Positions 24,084-35,095 of a stretch of 64,000 bases of DNA are shown here, piece by piece. Source of the DNA: Mortierella sp. BCC40632 (taxonomy: Eukaryota > Mortierellomycota > Mortierellomycetes > Mortierellales > Mortierellaceae); NCBI GenBank assembly GCA_011634665.1, contig WAEK01000007.1, positions 1,471,001 through 1,535,000 of the forward strand. Direction: 5' to 3'. Made by a program: the position numbers and the translations under genes. The notes below the pieces were generated by a model. That model worked only from the letters and a program-made list of their open reading frames with translations, was not told the DNA's origin and ran no database searches. The stretch's first letter is position 1. Every line of letters starts with the position of its first letter.

Positions 24084-26023
24084 CTAGGGAGCAACCACCG
24101 TCTCACTGACGCCAGTCGGCCGCATATTCTGACTAGATACGACATTACCACTACCCGTTTTCATATGCTGCTTTGGCAACTGTGATCGTTTGGGTGTTGC
24201 AGCAAGAGCGAGTGCAAAATCTTCTAATGCCATCATCAACATCCTTGGTCCACCATGACCCGTGTATTTGAACTCGTTCATTTCCCAACCACATCGACGA
24301 CCCATCTCACGAGAGGCTTCGATAGGTACCATTGTATCCAAATGTCCACAGTATGCATAGATATCGACTCCTGGTGGGATTTTGATGTCCGTAAAGTCGA
24401 ACCCTACATCAGCTACACACATTTGAATCTCGGCATTGTACCCATTCGAGTGCTGCCGATTCTATTCAAGGAGATGAAAAAAAAAAAAAAATTGTTAGCC
24501 TCTCCAGAGCATACCTTTGACATCTAATAAAAAAAAAAAAAAAAAAAAAATTCTCAGCCCCCCAAAAAAAATCGATTTCCACTTCATACCACACATCTTG
24601 AGCTAGTGCTGGTAATAAAAACCTTGTCAAAAGCCTCTTGAAATTGAATAACATAGGGATCCAGAAACTCTTCAATTCCTTCAATGTCCCGTCGTTTGCT
24701 ACTGTTCTCCTTGGCTCTTTTACTATCTGCAGCCACAAAATCATCGTCCAGTTGGGCTTTGGTACCTGAGAGAGCATTGCTCGAAGAGAGAATCACGGAC
24801 CCAATATGGTTCATCGAACTCGTTACCGCCCATACCAGACCTAATTTAAAAAAAAAAAAAAAAAAAAAATCGAAAAGTGAGTGAGCAATTGATGGAAAAT
24901 CCAAAAGTAAAAAAGACTCTAAAAGTACTTTTTTTTTTTTTTTTTAAGCTAAAAAAAAAAGTCAGGGACCCTTTAGTTTCCCACCCACCTCGCGGGACGT
25001 GCTTCAGAAACTTGAATGACCGACTGGTCGTCTCGGGACACTCGTTGAACGGGACCCAAGGGGCCATAAGAGAGATGGGACCAGACAGGACCCGGTCCGG
25101 AACCAGTTGAAGCATTCTCATCACATAATAGACACCACATGAATGGCTCATCATCGAAAACTGGACTTGGTTGTCCGTGCACAAATGGTCAATGATACTC
25201 AACACTTCTTGACAAGAGAGATCCACTCGCTCATTGATGGCTCGTCGATGTGTTGAAGAGGAAGAGGTTTGACGGGCTCGTTTCTGGTGTGGTCCATCTG
25301 TAGAGGCAGAGGATCTAGAAAGGATGTTGAAAGGTGGTGGGGTCTGACGTCGGTGATGTGGATAGTCTTGTCCGCTGGGCAGATCTGGTTGTGGACTGGG
25401 TAAAGAGTTTTCTTCGTCGGAGGGTATAGAGGCTGGTCGACTGGGACTATTGCTTCTGCTTGAGCCTGCTGCATCTACTGAAAGGGTTCGTTTGGAGGAT
25501 AGTTTGGACTTTGATGAACTACCGTTGGTCGTGGAGGAAGAGGAGGAAGAGGAGGGTCGAAAAGGGTCTGTGTGCCCGGTGCCAGGACGATCGACACAGA
25601 GGAGTCGGATATTCAGCCGTACAGCCTGGGCATGCATGCTTGCAATTTGACGACAGCTTCCGCCAAGACCGTAAAAAAAAACAACCAGGGTTCCGGTCTT
25701 GGACCCGCAGGTGGCAAAGGACACAGTCCGCCTGGTGGAAAGGGAGGGGGGAGAGGGTTCAACACAAAAGAGAATGCCACCATGTGGTAGTGTGGTGAAC
25801 AAGGTTAGTGGCAAAGTGAGAAAGAGAGTGTGGGATGAGTGTGTGTGCTACAGATGAACTCCAGAGCAGATGAGGCTCACCCAGAGGGAAGAGTGATTCT
25901 TTGCTGTAGTTGAGGCGAGTCGATGAGTGCCTTTAGGTTGAATGTGGTCACTAGGGGAGCAGAGATGAACTCGCGGGTCTGATCCCTTGGTTCTGGTGGA
26001 GGGGACATGGGCTCGGATGTCAT
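24084..26023 (-). CDS. alpha/beta-hydrolase fold protein
   Basis: Exons (minus): 26023-25881, 25731-24989, 24840-24623, a 9-nt microexon 24523-24515, and 24461-24084, 496 residues. The N-terminal strand pair is ITLPSGRTVSFATCG then LVVFFYGLGGS, with the VDRPGTGHTDPF loop. A Ser/Pro-rich insert of about 100 residues follows. The nucleophile elbow is SMMSHSCGVYYVMRM (S-x-S-x-G, near residue 243). The acid is in YCGHLDTMVPIEAS and the catalytic His in YTGHGGPRML, so the triad is complete. The substrate cannot be predicted. The microexon (ATGTCAAAG between TATTAG and GTATGC) joins FDK to NRQHSNGYNAEIQMC in frame. The donor before it (GTTTTT) is weak, so that junction is the least certain part. 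The stop is convergent with the ECHDC1-like gene. Confidence 0.8.
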
Positions 26024-26363
26024 GACCGATCTGATGCTGCTGTTGCTGAGAGAATGGGAGAGAGTGAGATGGACACACGAAATGAAATGAAAGAGTGTGA
26101 GATGAGAGAGAAAGAGTGCGAGTGTGTGTGTGTGTAAGAGAGAGAGAGAGAGAGAGAGAGTGAAGAAAACCTGCGTGCCTGAAAAAGAAAGGACAACGGT
26201 ATTCTTTTTTTCTGTGGAGAAACGGGGAAATTGAAGCGGCACGCCCTTTTTTTTTTTTTTTTATTACTTCTATCGGATATGGTCATCTCTTATTTCTTTC
26301 CGTCGCTGTTGTCAGCAATGAACTATGTCCTACCTTCTCTCTTTTTCTCTCTTCTCCTCCTTC

Positions 26364-27933
26364 TCATTCAATAAACTGAAGACTTCTAGGAAGTCGGCTT
26401 GAACATTCTGTAGCCCAGCTGGATGCTTCCTCTGCTGAAGCCTTGTTTCTCGACCCCTGTTGTTGCTTGGACCTTTGTCCTCCTCCTCCTCCTCCTCCTC
26501 CTCCTCCTCCACCGCCTCCACCGCCCCCTCCTCCCACAGCAGACTTGTTCTTTTCTTGAGCCAAATATGCATTGTTACATTGGGCATGCCCAGAGTCTCT
26601 TCTCTGTCTCTGGTGTCGACGCTTATGTTCTCGCTCACATCCGTATCCAATCAGGTTACACTTCTGGACTGTCTTGATAAACGAGGCAGGCAAGGGCTCG
26701 ACTTGGTGCCATCCATTCCCCCAAATTGATGCCGATAATGCAAGAAAGCCATCGCCCTCTCCATGTTGGCATGAGTTGGACTTTGGAGGAGGTGGTGGTA
26801 GTTCCGAGACAAATGGCTTCTTGATCTTGTTCCCACCATTCTGGGATGAACTGTTGTTCTTCTTTTCTGACTTGTTGGTCCGGGAAGTGGACACGGAAGA
26901 CAATCCTTGTTTGGTCGAACGGCAAGCTGAGGTTCGGCAACAGTGGTCTGGAAAAAAGAATCCATCTAGTTTAGGCCAAGCATTGGAAAGAGTTTCGTCT
27001 GACGACGACATTGGGTAGCTGCTCGCTCTGGCTGCTGTTGTTGTTGTTGCTGTTGTTGCCGTCAATGTACTCTTGCTCGTATTGGGCTCGGATGAACCAA
27101 AGCTGAGGGATGCTGGGTTCGAGATGGTGGGGGGCAGGATAGGAGGCAGCGTCGGTGGAGGAAGAGCCTTGTTCTTTCGAGTCTGGCAAGGTTGACCACA
27201 TCTAACAGCGTTCAAGCCTAGTGTTTGCTCACTCTCGAGTGACAATGCCGAGACAGCAGTGACGAGCTCGTCTGTGCTTGCGCGCATAGAGTCATGGACT
27301 GACCATGGGTCGGAAGAATGACGCCGCGGGTATATGGGCATGTCTTGTGAATGGCGCCACTGCGACTGTGGATAGACAAATTCGCCCCCGTATGATTGTT
27401 GGCCGTGGTTTTCACAAGCGAGAAAGGGCTGAGAATGGCTCAGCGTCGAGAAAGCAGAGACCTGGACAGGGTCCGATTGGAGTGTGGTCGTATGATGTGA
27501 ATGGTAGGTACCGTATTGCTGCTGTAAGCAATGTGTCCACTCATTCGCTTGGTATTGGTTTGCAGCCGTTGCTGCAATGACCTGTCCTGAATACGGATTC
27601 GGATTCCGGCTTGGGACCGAATATGAAGGGATTCGGACAGCAGGTCGATGATGATGACAAAAGGTAAGATGGTCATGGTTCTTTGATGCATCAGGGTGTT
27701 CGCATTCATGGAAGGCACAACACGCGAGTGCGTCAGCCTTGCGACATTCTTCGGAGCAATAAAGACTTGATTGCTAGTATGGAAGGGAGAAAAAAAAAAG
27801 GGTCAACAGAAATGAAAGGCTTTGATACTGTGGGCAAAAGAGCAAATGATGGAAGGATCGGTGGCTCTGAAGCTACACTTACAGATTCGCTGCAAAAGTG
27901 CTTTGAACACGCAGCGCACCAGTTACAATCCAT
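26364..27933 (-). CDS. Ecl1-family (life-span regulatory factor-like) zinc-binding protein
   Basis: Exons (minus) 27933-27883 and 27773-26364, 486 residues. The N-terminus MDCNWCAACSKHFCSES, joined to SLYCSEECRKADALACC, has the paired CxxC...YCSxxCR pattern of the fungal Ecl1 family, which in fission yeast extends chronological life span and answers sulfur or zinc limitation. The splice (GTAAGT donor, CTAG acceptor) is needed to bring the two halves together. The rest is a long low-complexity region: His-, Ser- and Pro-rich, with a Lys/Arg-rich patch (REHKRRHQRQRR) and a run of about 20 Gly encoded by a trinucleotide repeat. Known Ecl1 proteins are about 80 residues, so the 400-residue tail is unusual, though Ser-rich extensions occur in the wider family. 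Function beyond zinc binding is inference. Confidence 0.78.
26477..26536. repeat. (CTC)n trinucleotide repeat coding for poly-Gly
   Basis: CTC/CCG/CCC repeat on the plus strand, read as GGN on the minus strand, producing a run of about 20 Gly in the Ecl1-family protein. Confidence 0.9.
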
Positions 27934-28755
27934 TGTTCGAATCAGTGTGTTGAGGGTCTTTGACAAGACGTGAGTGACAGGAAAGGGTATAAGTCTGTCG
28001 AATAGTAAGGATAGTAAGAATACTTGGTCGAAAACAAATATCGGAAGGAACGGGATAGTGTGAGGGCGAAGAGGGTTGGGGAGACAAGGAGAGGAAAAAG
28101 CAAAGGGAAGAAAGATGGTTAAAAGAAGGAAAACTGGGGGTGCGAGGAGAGGGAGGGACACAGTTATAACCGTGGCAGTCCTCTTGAATCGAGTACCTTA
28201 TCGGTGACATGCAGTTCTTGTGTCCATAGGACGATGTACTTCCCTGCTGTTCACCACTCTGCTCTGAGCCTCCGATGGGGAGGGCGGAAATATGATTGCG
28301 CCATCCAAAGCCCTATCAACAGAATTTCTACAATGAAGCTTAACAGGTACGGTACGCTAAAGCCTCGCAATCCCACGCCCAGCCGGGATCACTGTCGGAG
28401 ATCGGTCCGAGGTCTAGACTTTTTGGTCTAAAAGGGTCCTGCCATGCAACGCCTCATTCATGTGCTCCTTTGCTTGGGACTTTATCTTTCCGCCTGGTCA
28501 GTGTGTACGCCACACGCCGACTTTTCTGTTTTTGGTGAACAATCCGGGTTTCAATCTCTCTCCTGAACAATTTACATTGTACTGCTCTACCAATATGTAA
28601 GTAAGCCGAACCAACAAACACTCCACTTTCTCCCAAACTCGTGTCAATTTTCTGAGGTCATTGATAAACCTTTATGTACAAATGCTCGCAAGGCAAAAAG
28701 TATGCTAGGCTAAATGTGCCCAGTGCCAAGTGGTGATATTCGAGAGTGTGTGTAT

Positions 28756-28786
<31 letters not shown>

Positions 28787-28810
28787 CGTGTGCGTCCGAT
28801 GCTTCGCCCT
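27934..28810. other. 877-bp spacer
   Basis: Lies between the start of the Ecl1-family gene and the stop of the CENP-B-type gene, both on the minus strand, so it should hold the Ecl1 promoter. It contains a (GA)n run near 28760 and no supported gene. Confidence 0.5.
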
Positions 28811-30313
28811 TTACTGGATCTCCTGCAGCAGCCGCCTTCGCTTACTATCCAGAGTTAAATAAATGCTTCGGAGATGCTCCATTTGTTCCCTACTGAACCC
28901 TTGCTGCTGCATAAAAATTCGGAGGGTGTGAACACACTGTGCAGCCTCCTTGAAGTCCACCTCTGGTTCTGGATCAAATCCTGCTGCAATAGGATCCGCC
29001 ATCCGCATAGACAGGTCGGCTCTCGATGCCGACAGAACTGAATGACTCGGTCCACTCATTTCATGCCGCTCCATGCTGCTCATGGAACTAACCGGATTAT
29101 TACGTGCCTCCAGAAAAGCGCCAGGTGTGCCTGCAAGAGCGGATGGCGCAATGTTATGCAATGCTTCCATTGGGCCGCCTGGCCTTGGGAGCTCAAGTGG
29201 CTGAGAGTCATTCGGCTTGGAAGCTGCCGAGGTAATCACCTCATTCGTAGTATTTGCTCCGCTGGCGTAGGCCTTGGATAGCATCTCCATGTGGAGAGCT
29301 GGGTCTGCCTCTAGACTTGGATGTAGCCCTGTAGCTGCTGTGTTTTCGTGGTCATGGATGGGTTGCATATGCATGTCCACGTCATGTATAGACACTGGTG
29401 CCTGATCCTTCATAACCATTCCAGCGGCTATATTCACAGCGTTGAGCGCTTCTCCATTTTCTGTTGACTGTTCATCTGCTCCTTTCTTGGATCGCTTTCT
29501 GTATTTTCTCTTGGCTATTCTCGAGCCGGCGCTTGAGCTCGCACTTGAAGCAAGGGCCATGGCTGAGGATGAGTCAGAGTGTGTTTGCAGGCTAGTCGAG
29601 TCTGGTAGAGGCGAAATGCGAGGGACGTCTGGAACGGGTGCCAGAGTCGGCAAACTGGAACTTGCAGCAGCGACAATAGGAACCTGCACTGTTTGCGTTT
29701 CATTTTCTTTGATGTTTCTAGGGGAGTCGTCTCTTGCCACCCCACTGTTCTTTGGCACAGTGGCAGCCTTTAGTCCATGTCGTATCTTGAACTTGTTGAG
29801 CCAGCCGTCCGAGAAGGTGAGCTGCTCCTGAGTAATATTGAGTTCCTGGGCCAATTCCTTTCCTTTGTTGACAATTAAGGCGTCGTTGATGATAATCTTT
29901 CCTCGACAGGACTTTAAGAATTCTGATAGTTGCTTCTCGAGTTCTGGGAACATCACTTGACGGTGGCGCCTCGCAGATGGATTCGATAGTTCCTGGTTGA
30001 GTCTCCGAGAAAGCTGTTGCTTTAATCGAGACACGGTTGACTCGTCCACCTTGATGTTGAACCGCTCGTGGATATAGGCAGCGACAACCTTGTTAGTCAG
30101 TCGACGGGTGCTCTGCTTTTCCTTGATATACATGCAGACCTGATACTTTTGAGCGTCACTCATAGTAGTTCGGCGCATCTTCTTTGGGGCGGGACCTCCA
30201 ATGGCCATCGAATCAATCTCTGATGAGACGTCGTCCACAGCATCTGAAGTTGCCACATCCTGACTATCCTTTGCATTCAGGCCATCCTGAGTGTTCTCGA
30301 CGGGAGGCGACAT
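28811..30313 (-). CDS. CENP-B-type HTH DNA-binding protein
   Basis: Single exon, 500 residues, starting at the ATG at 30313 (MSPPVENTQDG). Residues about 45-100 form a CENP-B N-terminal-like helix-turn-helix (MSDAQKYQVCMYIKEK, then HERFNIKVDESTVSRLKQQ). Residues about 110-185 form a CENPB/Tc5-type second HTH (PELEKQLSEFLKSCRG, then ITQEQLTFSDGWLNKFKIRHG). This tandem arrangement is that of pogo-type transposases, CENP-B and fission yeast Abp1/Cbh proteins. No DDE nuclease domain follows; the remainder is low complexity with a basic stretch (RIAKRKYRKRSKKG) and a conserved-looking C-terminal helix (CVHTLRIFMQQQGFSREQMEHL). It is therefore probably a domesticated transposase-derived DNA-binding protein. 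Binding site and role in centromeres or silencing are unknown. Confidence 0.8.
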   Translation of the reverse strand: MSPPVENTQDGLNAKDSQDVATSDAVDDVSSEIDSMAIGGPAPKKMRRTTMSDAQKYQVCMYIKEKQSTRRLTNKVVAAYIHERFNIKVDESTVSRLKQQLSRRLNQELSNPSARRHRQVMFPELEKQLSEFLKSCRGKIIINDALIVNKGKELAQELNITQEQLTFSDGWLNKFKIRHGLKAATVPKNSGVARDDSPRNIKENETQTVQVPIVAAASSSLPTLAPVPDVPRISPLPDSTSLQTHSDSSSAMALASSASSSAGSRIAKRKYRKRSKKGADEQSTENGEALNAVNIAAGMVMKDQAPVSIHDVDMHMQPIHDHENTAATGLHPSLEADPALHMEMLSKAYASGANTTNEVITSAASKPNDSQPLELPRPGGPMEALHNIAPSALAGTPGAFLEARNNPVSSMSSMERHEMSGPSHSVLSASRADLSMRMADPIAAGFDPEPEVDFKEAAQCVHTLRIFMQQQGFSREQMEHLRSIYLTLDSKRRRLLQEIQ

Positions 30314-30498
30314 TGCTAGGATGTTTCTCAACACGTTTTTTGAATTCCGATTGGGTTTCTTGCAAATGAAGGGAGAGTTCCGTTCAAGGATGTACTTGAC
30401 TCTAGGGAAAGATGGTGAATGCTATGGAGAAAACATAAAAAAGAGGCGAGAAAGAGAGCAAGTGAACGAGCAAGAGCAAAGAGCGAGGTGGAGAAGGA

Positions 30499-30529
<31 letters not shown>

Positions 30530-30897
30530 AAAAGGGAAGAAACTCCGACCGTGGCTTTACAGAAAGTCCACAGTCAACACTCAGTTACCTTCATGAACAG
30601 CCCACATCCATCGCGCAAGTCTAGGGATGATGCCTTTGCCCATGCGTGATTTGCTCGCTCGGATGGAGCTCAGGGTTTCTGAGAGAAGAAAGGAAGGGAG
30701 ACTTGAACAGACACATAGGCTCGAGTTTTCTCTATCCATCAGTTATGATATGTTGACGCCGTATTCCTCCGTTTCTTCTTCGGGCTTACTTTCATTTGGC
30801 TGTCGGGTCATAGCGACGTTTTTTTAGCCGAGCGAGCAACAGCGCAGGTCAGCAGCAGCAGCTTCTCACAGGTTCCAATAAAAAAAAAAAAAAAGGG

Positions 30898-30929
<32 letters not shown>

Positions 30930-31008
30930 CGTCTGTCCTCCTCGCCATCCACATTCTCTCATCTCTCTTCCCACCCATTCCCCACCCCTCTCTCACAACC
31001 CCAACACA
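30314..31008. promoter_or_regulatory. divergent promoter region, CENP-B-type gene / aspartate aminotransferase
   Basis: 695 bases between two start codons. The AAT side has a CT-rich leader (30895-31005); the other side is A/G-rich with a (GA)n patch near 30505-30530. No clear TATA box. Confidence 0.45.
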
Positions 31009-32008
31009 ATGTCCTCGCAGTCATCACAGGCAGCTGCCGTCCGTCTTCAGCAGATCAGCAACCATCTTTCAAGTAAGAGCTCGGACCTACAGCAGCCACC
31101 TTGGGCTGGGCTAGACTTACTCCGTCACCCCGGAGACTCTCTTCCTAATAGTCATTGTCTTTTTTTTTTTTTTTTTACGCGAAAACGGTTTGAAAAAAAA
31201 AAAAAAAAATAGCATCCGTGTTTGAAAAAGTACCTGCTGCTCCTGCGGACGCCATCTTTGCACTGAGTGCAGCCTACAAGGCAGATACACACCCAAAGAA
31301 AGTTGACCTTGGCATTGGTGCCTACCGATCAAATGAGGGCAAACCCTGGGTCCTCCCTGTAGTCAAGAAGGTATGCAAATACTATCCCAATAACGCGTGC
31401 AAAGCTAAAAGAGTCTGATAGCATTCATGTTGAACGTGAACCAAGAGACTTATAAACTCACGGACTCTCTCATCGTTTCTAATGATACCAAGGCCGACCG
31501 AATTTTGGTCAGTGACGAGAGTCTTGACCATGAATACTTGCCGATTCTCGGATTGATGCCCTTCCGTTTAGCAGCGGCCAGGTTGATCCTGGGCGCCAAT
31601 AGCAAAGCCATTGCCGAGGGTCGCGTTGGAGCTGTCCAGTGTATCTCTGGTACCGGAGCCGTGTTCACAGGGGCCCAGTTCCTCGCACGCCACTACCCAG
31701 TCAAGGGCGCGACGTGTTACATTTCCAAGCCCACTTGGGGTAAGAGCAATCTTCATAACACTTTACTTTACTCGTTTGCTGTCCCGCTTTTAGCATTTTT
31801 TTTTTTTTGTTTTTTATTTTTTCACTTTATGACACACAGAGGGTGTAACTTGTTGAGGCGCTGCAGCTCAAGAGAGGTGCACAGTCAATGAACCAACAAT
31901 GCTCTGTTTAAGAAGAGGAAAAGGACTCATGTCTTAGTCATCCTGACTACCCCTCTGAACCACCATCAAAGAAACTCCCAGCTAAACAAGTGCCTGTGTG
32001 TCTCTCCC

Positions 32009-32042
<34 letters not shown>

Positions 32043-32863
32043 TCTCTACAGCCAACCACCGTGCCATCTTTGAAGGCGTAGGTATCCCAGTCCAAGAGTA
32101 CCCGTATTGGGATCCCGTTACAAAGGGTCTGGATCTCAAAGGGCTTCTTGGGACGATGCAGGCGGCTCCTGCTGGATCCATCTTCTTGCTCCACCCTTGT
32201 GCTCACAACCCAACGGGCGTCGACCCAACACCGGAACAATGGAAGCAAATTGCAGATGTGATGGTTGCCAAGAACCACTTTACCTTTTTTGACTGTGCTT
32301 ACCAGGGCTTTGCTTCGGGTAGTCTTGCCAGAGACTCATTCTCGGTCCGGCACTTTGCGGAACGCGGTATCGAGTTTTTTGTTGCACAATCCTTTTCCAA
32401 GAACTTTGGTCTCTACAGTGAGCGAGCTGGAAACCTGACGATTGTTGCCCGCACTCCTCAGATCAAGGATCATATCGAGTCCCAGATCGCCAAGGCCCAA
32501 CGAGCCGTGATCTCGAACCCACCCGCGTATGGATCCAGAATTGTGAACCTTGTTCTGAATGATCCAAAGCTCTACAAGGAGTGGGAAGAGAACCTCACGA
32601 CTATGGCCGACAGGATCATGTCCATGCGTAAGGCGCTGTTTGATGAGCTTACGAGACTTGGTACACCTGGGAAGTGGAACCATGTTGTGGACCAGATTGG
32701 CATGTTCTCCTTTACGGGATTGACGGTAGCTCAGGTCAAGGTGATGAAGGAGAAGTATCATGTTTATCTTACGGACAATGGACGTATCTCAGTGGCAGGA
32801 CTCAACACCAACAATGTCAAGTATGTTGCTCAGGCTATTGACGATGTTGTCCGTCATCACTAG
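31009..32863 (+). CDS. aspartate aminotransferase, cytosolic type
   Basis: PLP enzyme converting aspartate and 2-oxoglutarate to oxaloacetate and glutamate. Exons 31009-31072, 31213-31370, 31493-31739 and 32052-32863 give 426 residues. Family blocks are FEKVPAAPADAIFALSAAY, DLGIGAYRSNEGKPWVLPVV, DHEYLPILGL, HPCAHNPTGVDPTPEQW and FDCAYQGFASG. AQSFSKNFGLYSERAG contains the PLP lysine, near residue 273. FSFTGLTVAQV and the DNGRISVAGLN motif close the active site. There is no presequence beyond a short Ser/Gln-rich start, so it resembles the cytosolic GOT1/AAT2 form rather than the mitochondrial one. Intron 3 contains a poly-T run and an (ATT)n repeat just before the acceptor; intron 1 ends in an A run before the TAG acceptor. 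Confidence 0.95.
32010..32040. repeat. (ATT)n repeat in AAT intron 3
   Basis: About ten ATT units immediately upstream of the CTCTCTACAG acceptor. Confidence 0.9.
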
Positions 32864-33131
32864 AATGTCTGGACTTTTTTTGTTTGAATTCATGCTCAAT
32901 CGTTCATTTCTTTCTCAATAAAAAAAAAAAAAGGCATATCAAAGAATTTTGCACGAGAAACTGTTTATCGAGCCTCTTGACTTTTGGATTGCATTGTTGT
33001 TGGCTGCAGAATTCTATCTCCTTTCTCTCTTTTTCTCTCTATTTTTCTCTATTTCTCTCTCTCTCTATCTTCTCTCTACTTCTCTACCTCTCTACTTCTC
33101 TACCTCTCTACTTCTCTACCTCTCTAGTTCT

Positions 33132-33319
33132 CTAGTTCTCTACTTCTCTCTCTTCCCCTCTTTCTTTCTCTTTCTCAATGTAATTAATGATCGTTTGTGA
33201 CCAGCCACCAATGCTCTTGGTGTAAGCATCGGTGCAGGAGCTAAGCAGACATTGACCGTTTCTATGAACAAACAATCCAAATGACCCGTCACCCTCTCCT
33301 CCCTTGCAGATCTGTGCCA
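33132..33319 (-). CDS. possible terminal exon of an unrecognised minus-strand gene
   Basis: After a good acceptor (TTGTTTCCCCAG) the minus strand reads AQICKGGEGDGSFGLFVHRN then GQCLLSSCTDAYTKSIGGWS and stops inside a CT/GA repeat that encodes a charged tail. The Gly/Cys composition is like a secreted domain and unlike the surrounding noise. Upstream exons could not be placed with confidence, and I recognise no family. Confidence 0.2.
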
Positions 33320-33670
33320 CTGGGGAAACAATTGATAGGTGACCTTAAGAAAAGAAAAGAAAAGAAAAAAAAGTTTGTTTACTAAACATCTTTGGCAAGA
33401 GGCATTATTGTTAACTGGGATCCGCTCTTTTTTTTTTTTTTTTTTGTTTGAAGATGGCTCTTCTAGATGACAAGCATAGCTACGTTTTCTTCTTTTTCTT
33501 CTTTTTCTTTCTTTTTCTTTCTTTTCCTCTTTCCATCTCCTCTTTGAGGTAGAAATAGAGCAACATGATGTTTGTTGAGGGTCAGGAACAGGGGAAGGGA
33601 GGAAGGGGAAGCCAAGGTCAAGGAAAAAGAAAACACATGCGCATCTATTTTTAAAAAAGAAGAGGGAAAA

Positions 33671-33671
33671 A

Positions 33672-33711
<40 letters not shown>

Positions 33712-33713
33712 AG
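33671..33713. repeat. (GAAA)n microsatellite
   Basis: About ten tandem AAAG/GAAA units in the spacer after the aminotransferase gene. Confidence 0.9.
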
Positions 33714-33881
33714 AGAGATTTGCCTGATCAATTCCAAGCACCCGTACAACAGAAACATTTCAATGATCCAGATTGCCGTTGCTCAACCTAGAGCCGAAGA
33801 AGGAAGGGAAAAAAAAAGAACAAAAAGCTTGTGATTGAGAGGCAACAGGTCCCCATCGGTTTGAACTGGCAGAGCAGAGAG

Positions 33882-33924
<43 letters not shown>

Positions 33925-34847
33925 TCTCTGCATACCTAACTACCCAAAACTGAGCAGATTGATGTAGACCCCGGCTCAAAAAAAAAAAAAAAAAAAAAAA
34001 AGTCTGCGACATGGCCCAAGGTACCGTTGGCTTGGGACCAAAAGTTATCAGCTCTTTTGGTCAAGGGATTAAGCAAGTTAAAACAATACCTTTTTCCCCA
34101 CCCCTCTCACCCTGAAGTCTCTTCTCTACAAGGAGCCCCTTCTAGAGCGATTGTGGATCGTCAGCATTCTGTAGATAGAGTAGTGAACATTCAGTAGTTT
34201 TTTTTTTGTCTGGGCAATCGCCAAATTGACCATTCTAAGATTATCTTTTTCAGAAGAGGCAGAAAAAAAAAAGGTCATTGAGGCATTCCTTTCTCACTTT
34301 GCAGACCACTCATCAACCCAGAGAACAGACTCTCCTATTTTTTTTTTTTTCTTTTACCAGGGATGCACGTAAGCCCTACAGCTAGAGCGCAACTACAAAG
34401 GAGGTGAATGCAGGGCGTTTTTTTTTTTTTTGTTTTTTTTTTTTTTTTTTCGCCTTCCCCTGCTCACCCGACCTTCAGAATTGACGGTGCAGAAAAAAAA
34501 AATAGTACTCCTATTCTTTTTTTGGGGATAAAGAAAGAAGGGTCGCGAATGAATAGATGTGTTTGGCCGAAGAAAAGAAAAAAGAAAAAGAGAGAGAGAG
34601 AGAGAGAGGAGCAGGGAAGGAGCAATTGCTCTTTTTTGTTGAGTCCCCTCTGGAGGGGGCTTTATTATGCCGTTCCAGGAACAGATTAGGAACCTTGTGT
34701 AGAGGAGAGGGGGGGGTAGAGAGGGGAAAGGGCCATGTAGAGTGTGAAGGGTGAAAGAAACATTTTGTATAGTCATCGCCGACAAGTCGATCAAGCCGAG
34801 GATGTCTGTGTGTGTGTATGTCGGGGGAAGGACAAACACCGGGGCCT

Positions 34848-34881
<34 letters not shown>

Positions 34882-35087
34882 TCGTAGGAGAGATGCACCA
34901 ATTCGGCTGAATTGTGTGTGTCTTTTTCAGAAACACCGTCAGGACTGCGTTCTTTTCGGCAAATAATGAAGGGAAAGAACCTCAGGTCCAATGGTCCCAC
35001 AAGGACAGATCGGAGGACAACCCTGATTGACCGGCCAGAAAGAACAGTCCTCAGACAGAGATTCAACTCCCGCTGTTTGCCCACAGG

Positions 35088-35095
35088 TATAAAAG
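35088..35095 (+). promoter_or_regulatory. orphan TATA box
   Basis: TATAAAAG on the plus strand with no recognised gene in the following 1.5 kb. It could drive a non-coding transcript or be a chance match. Confidence 0.35.

Noticed and set aside
25812..25880. Alternative exon 2 start for the hydrolase after CTGTAG, in frame with LTLPLTLFTTLPHGG
   Set aside because: Its phase does not match exon 1; the CCACCAG acceptor at 25732 matches phase and gives the expected strand after LPSG.
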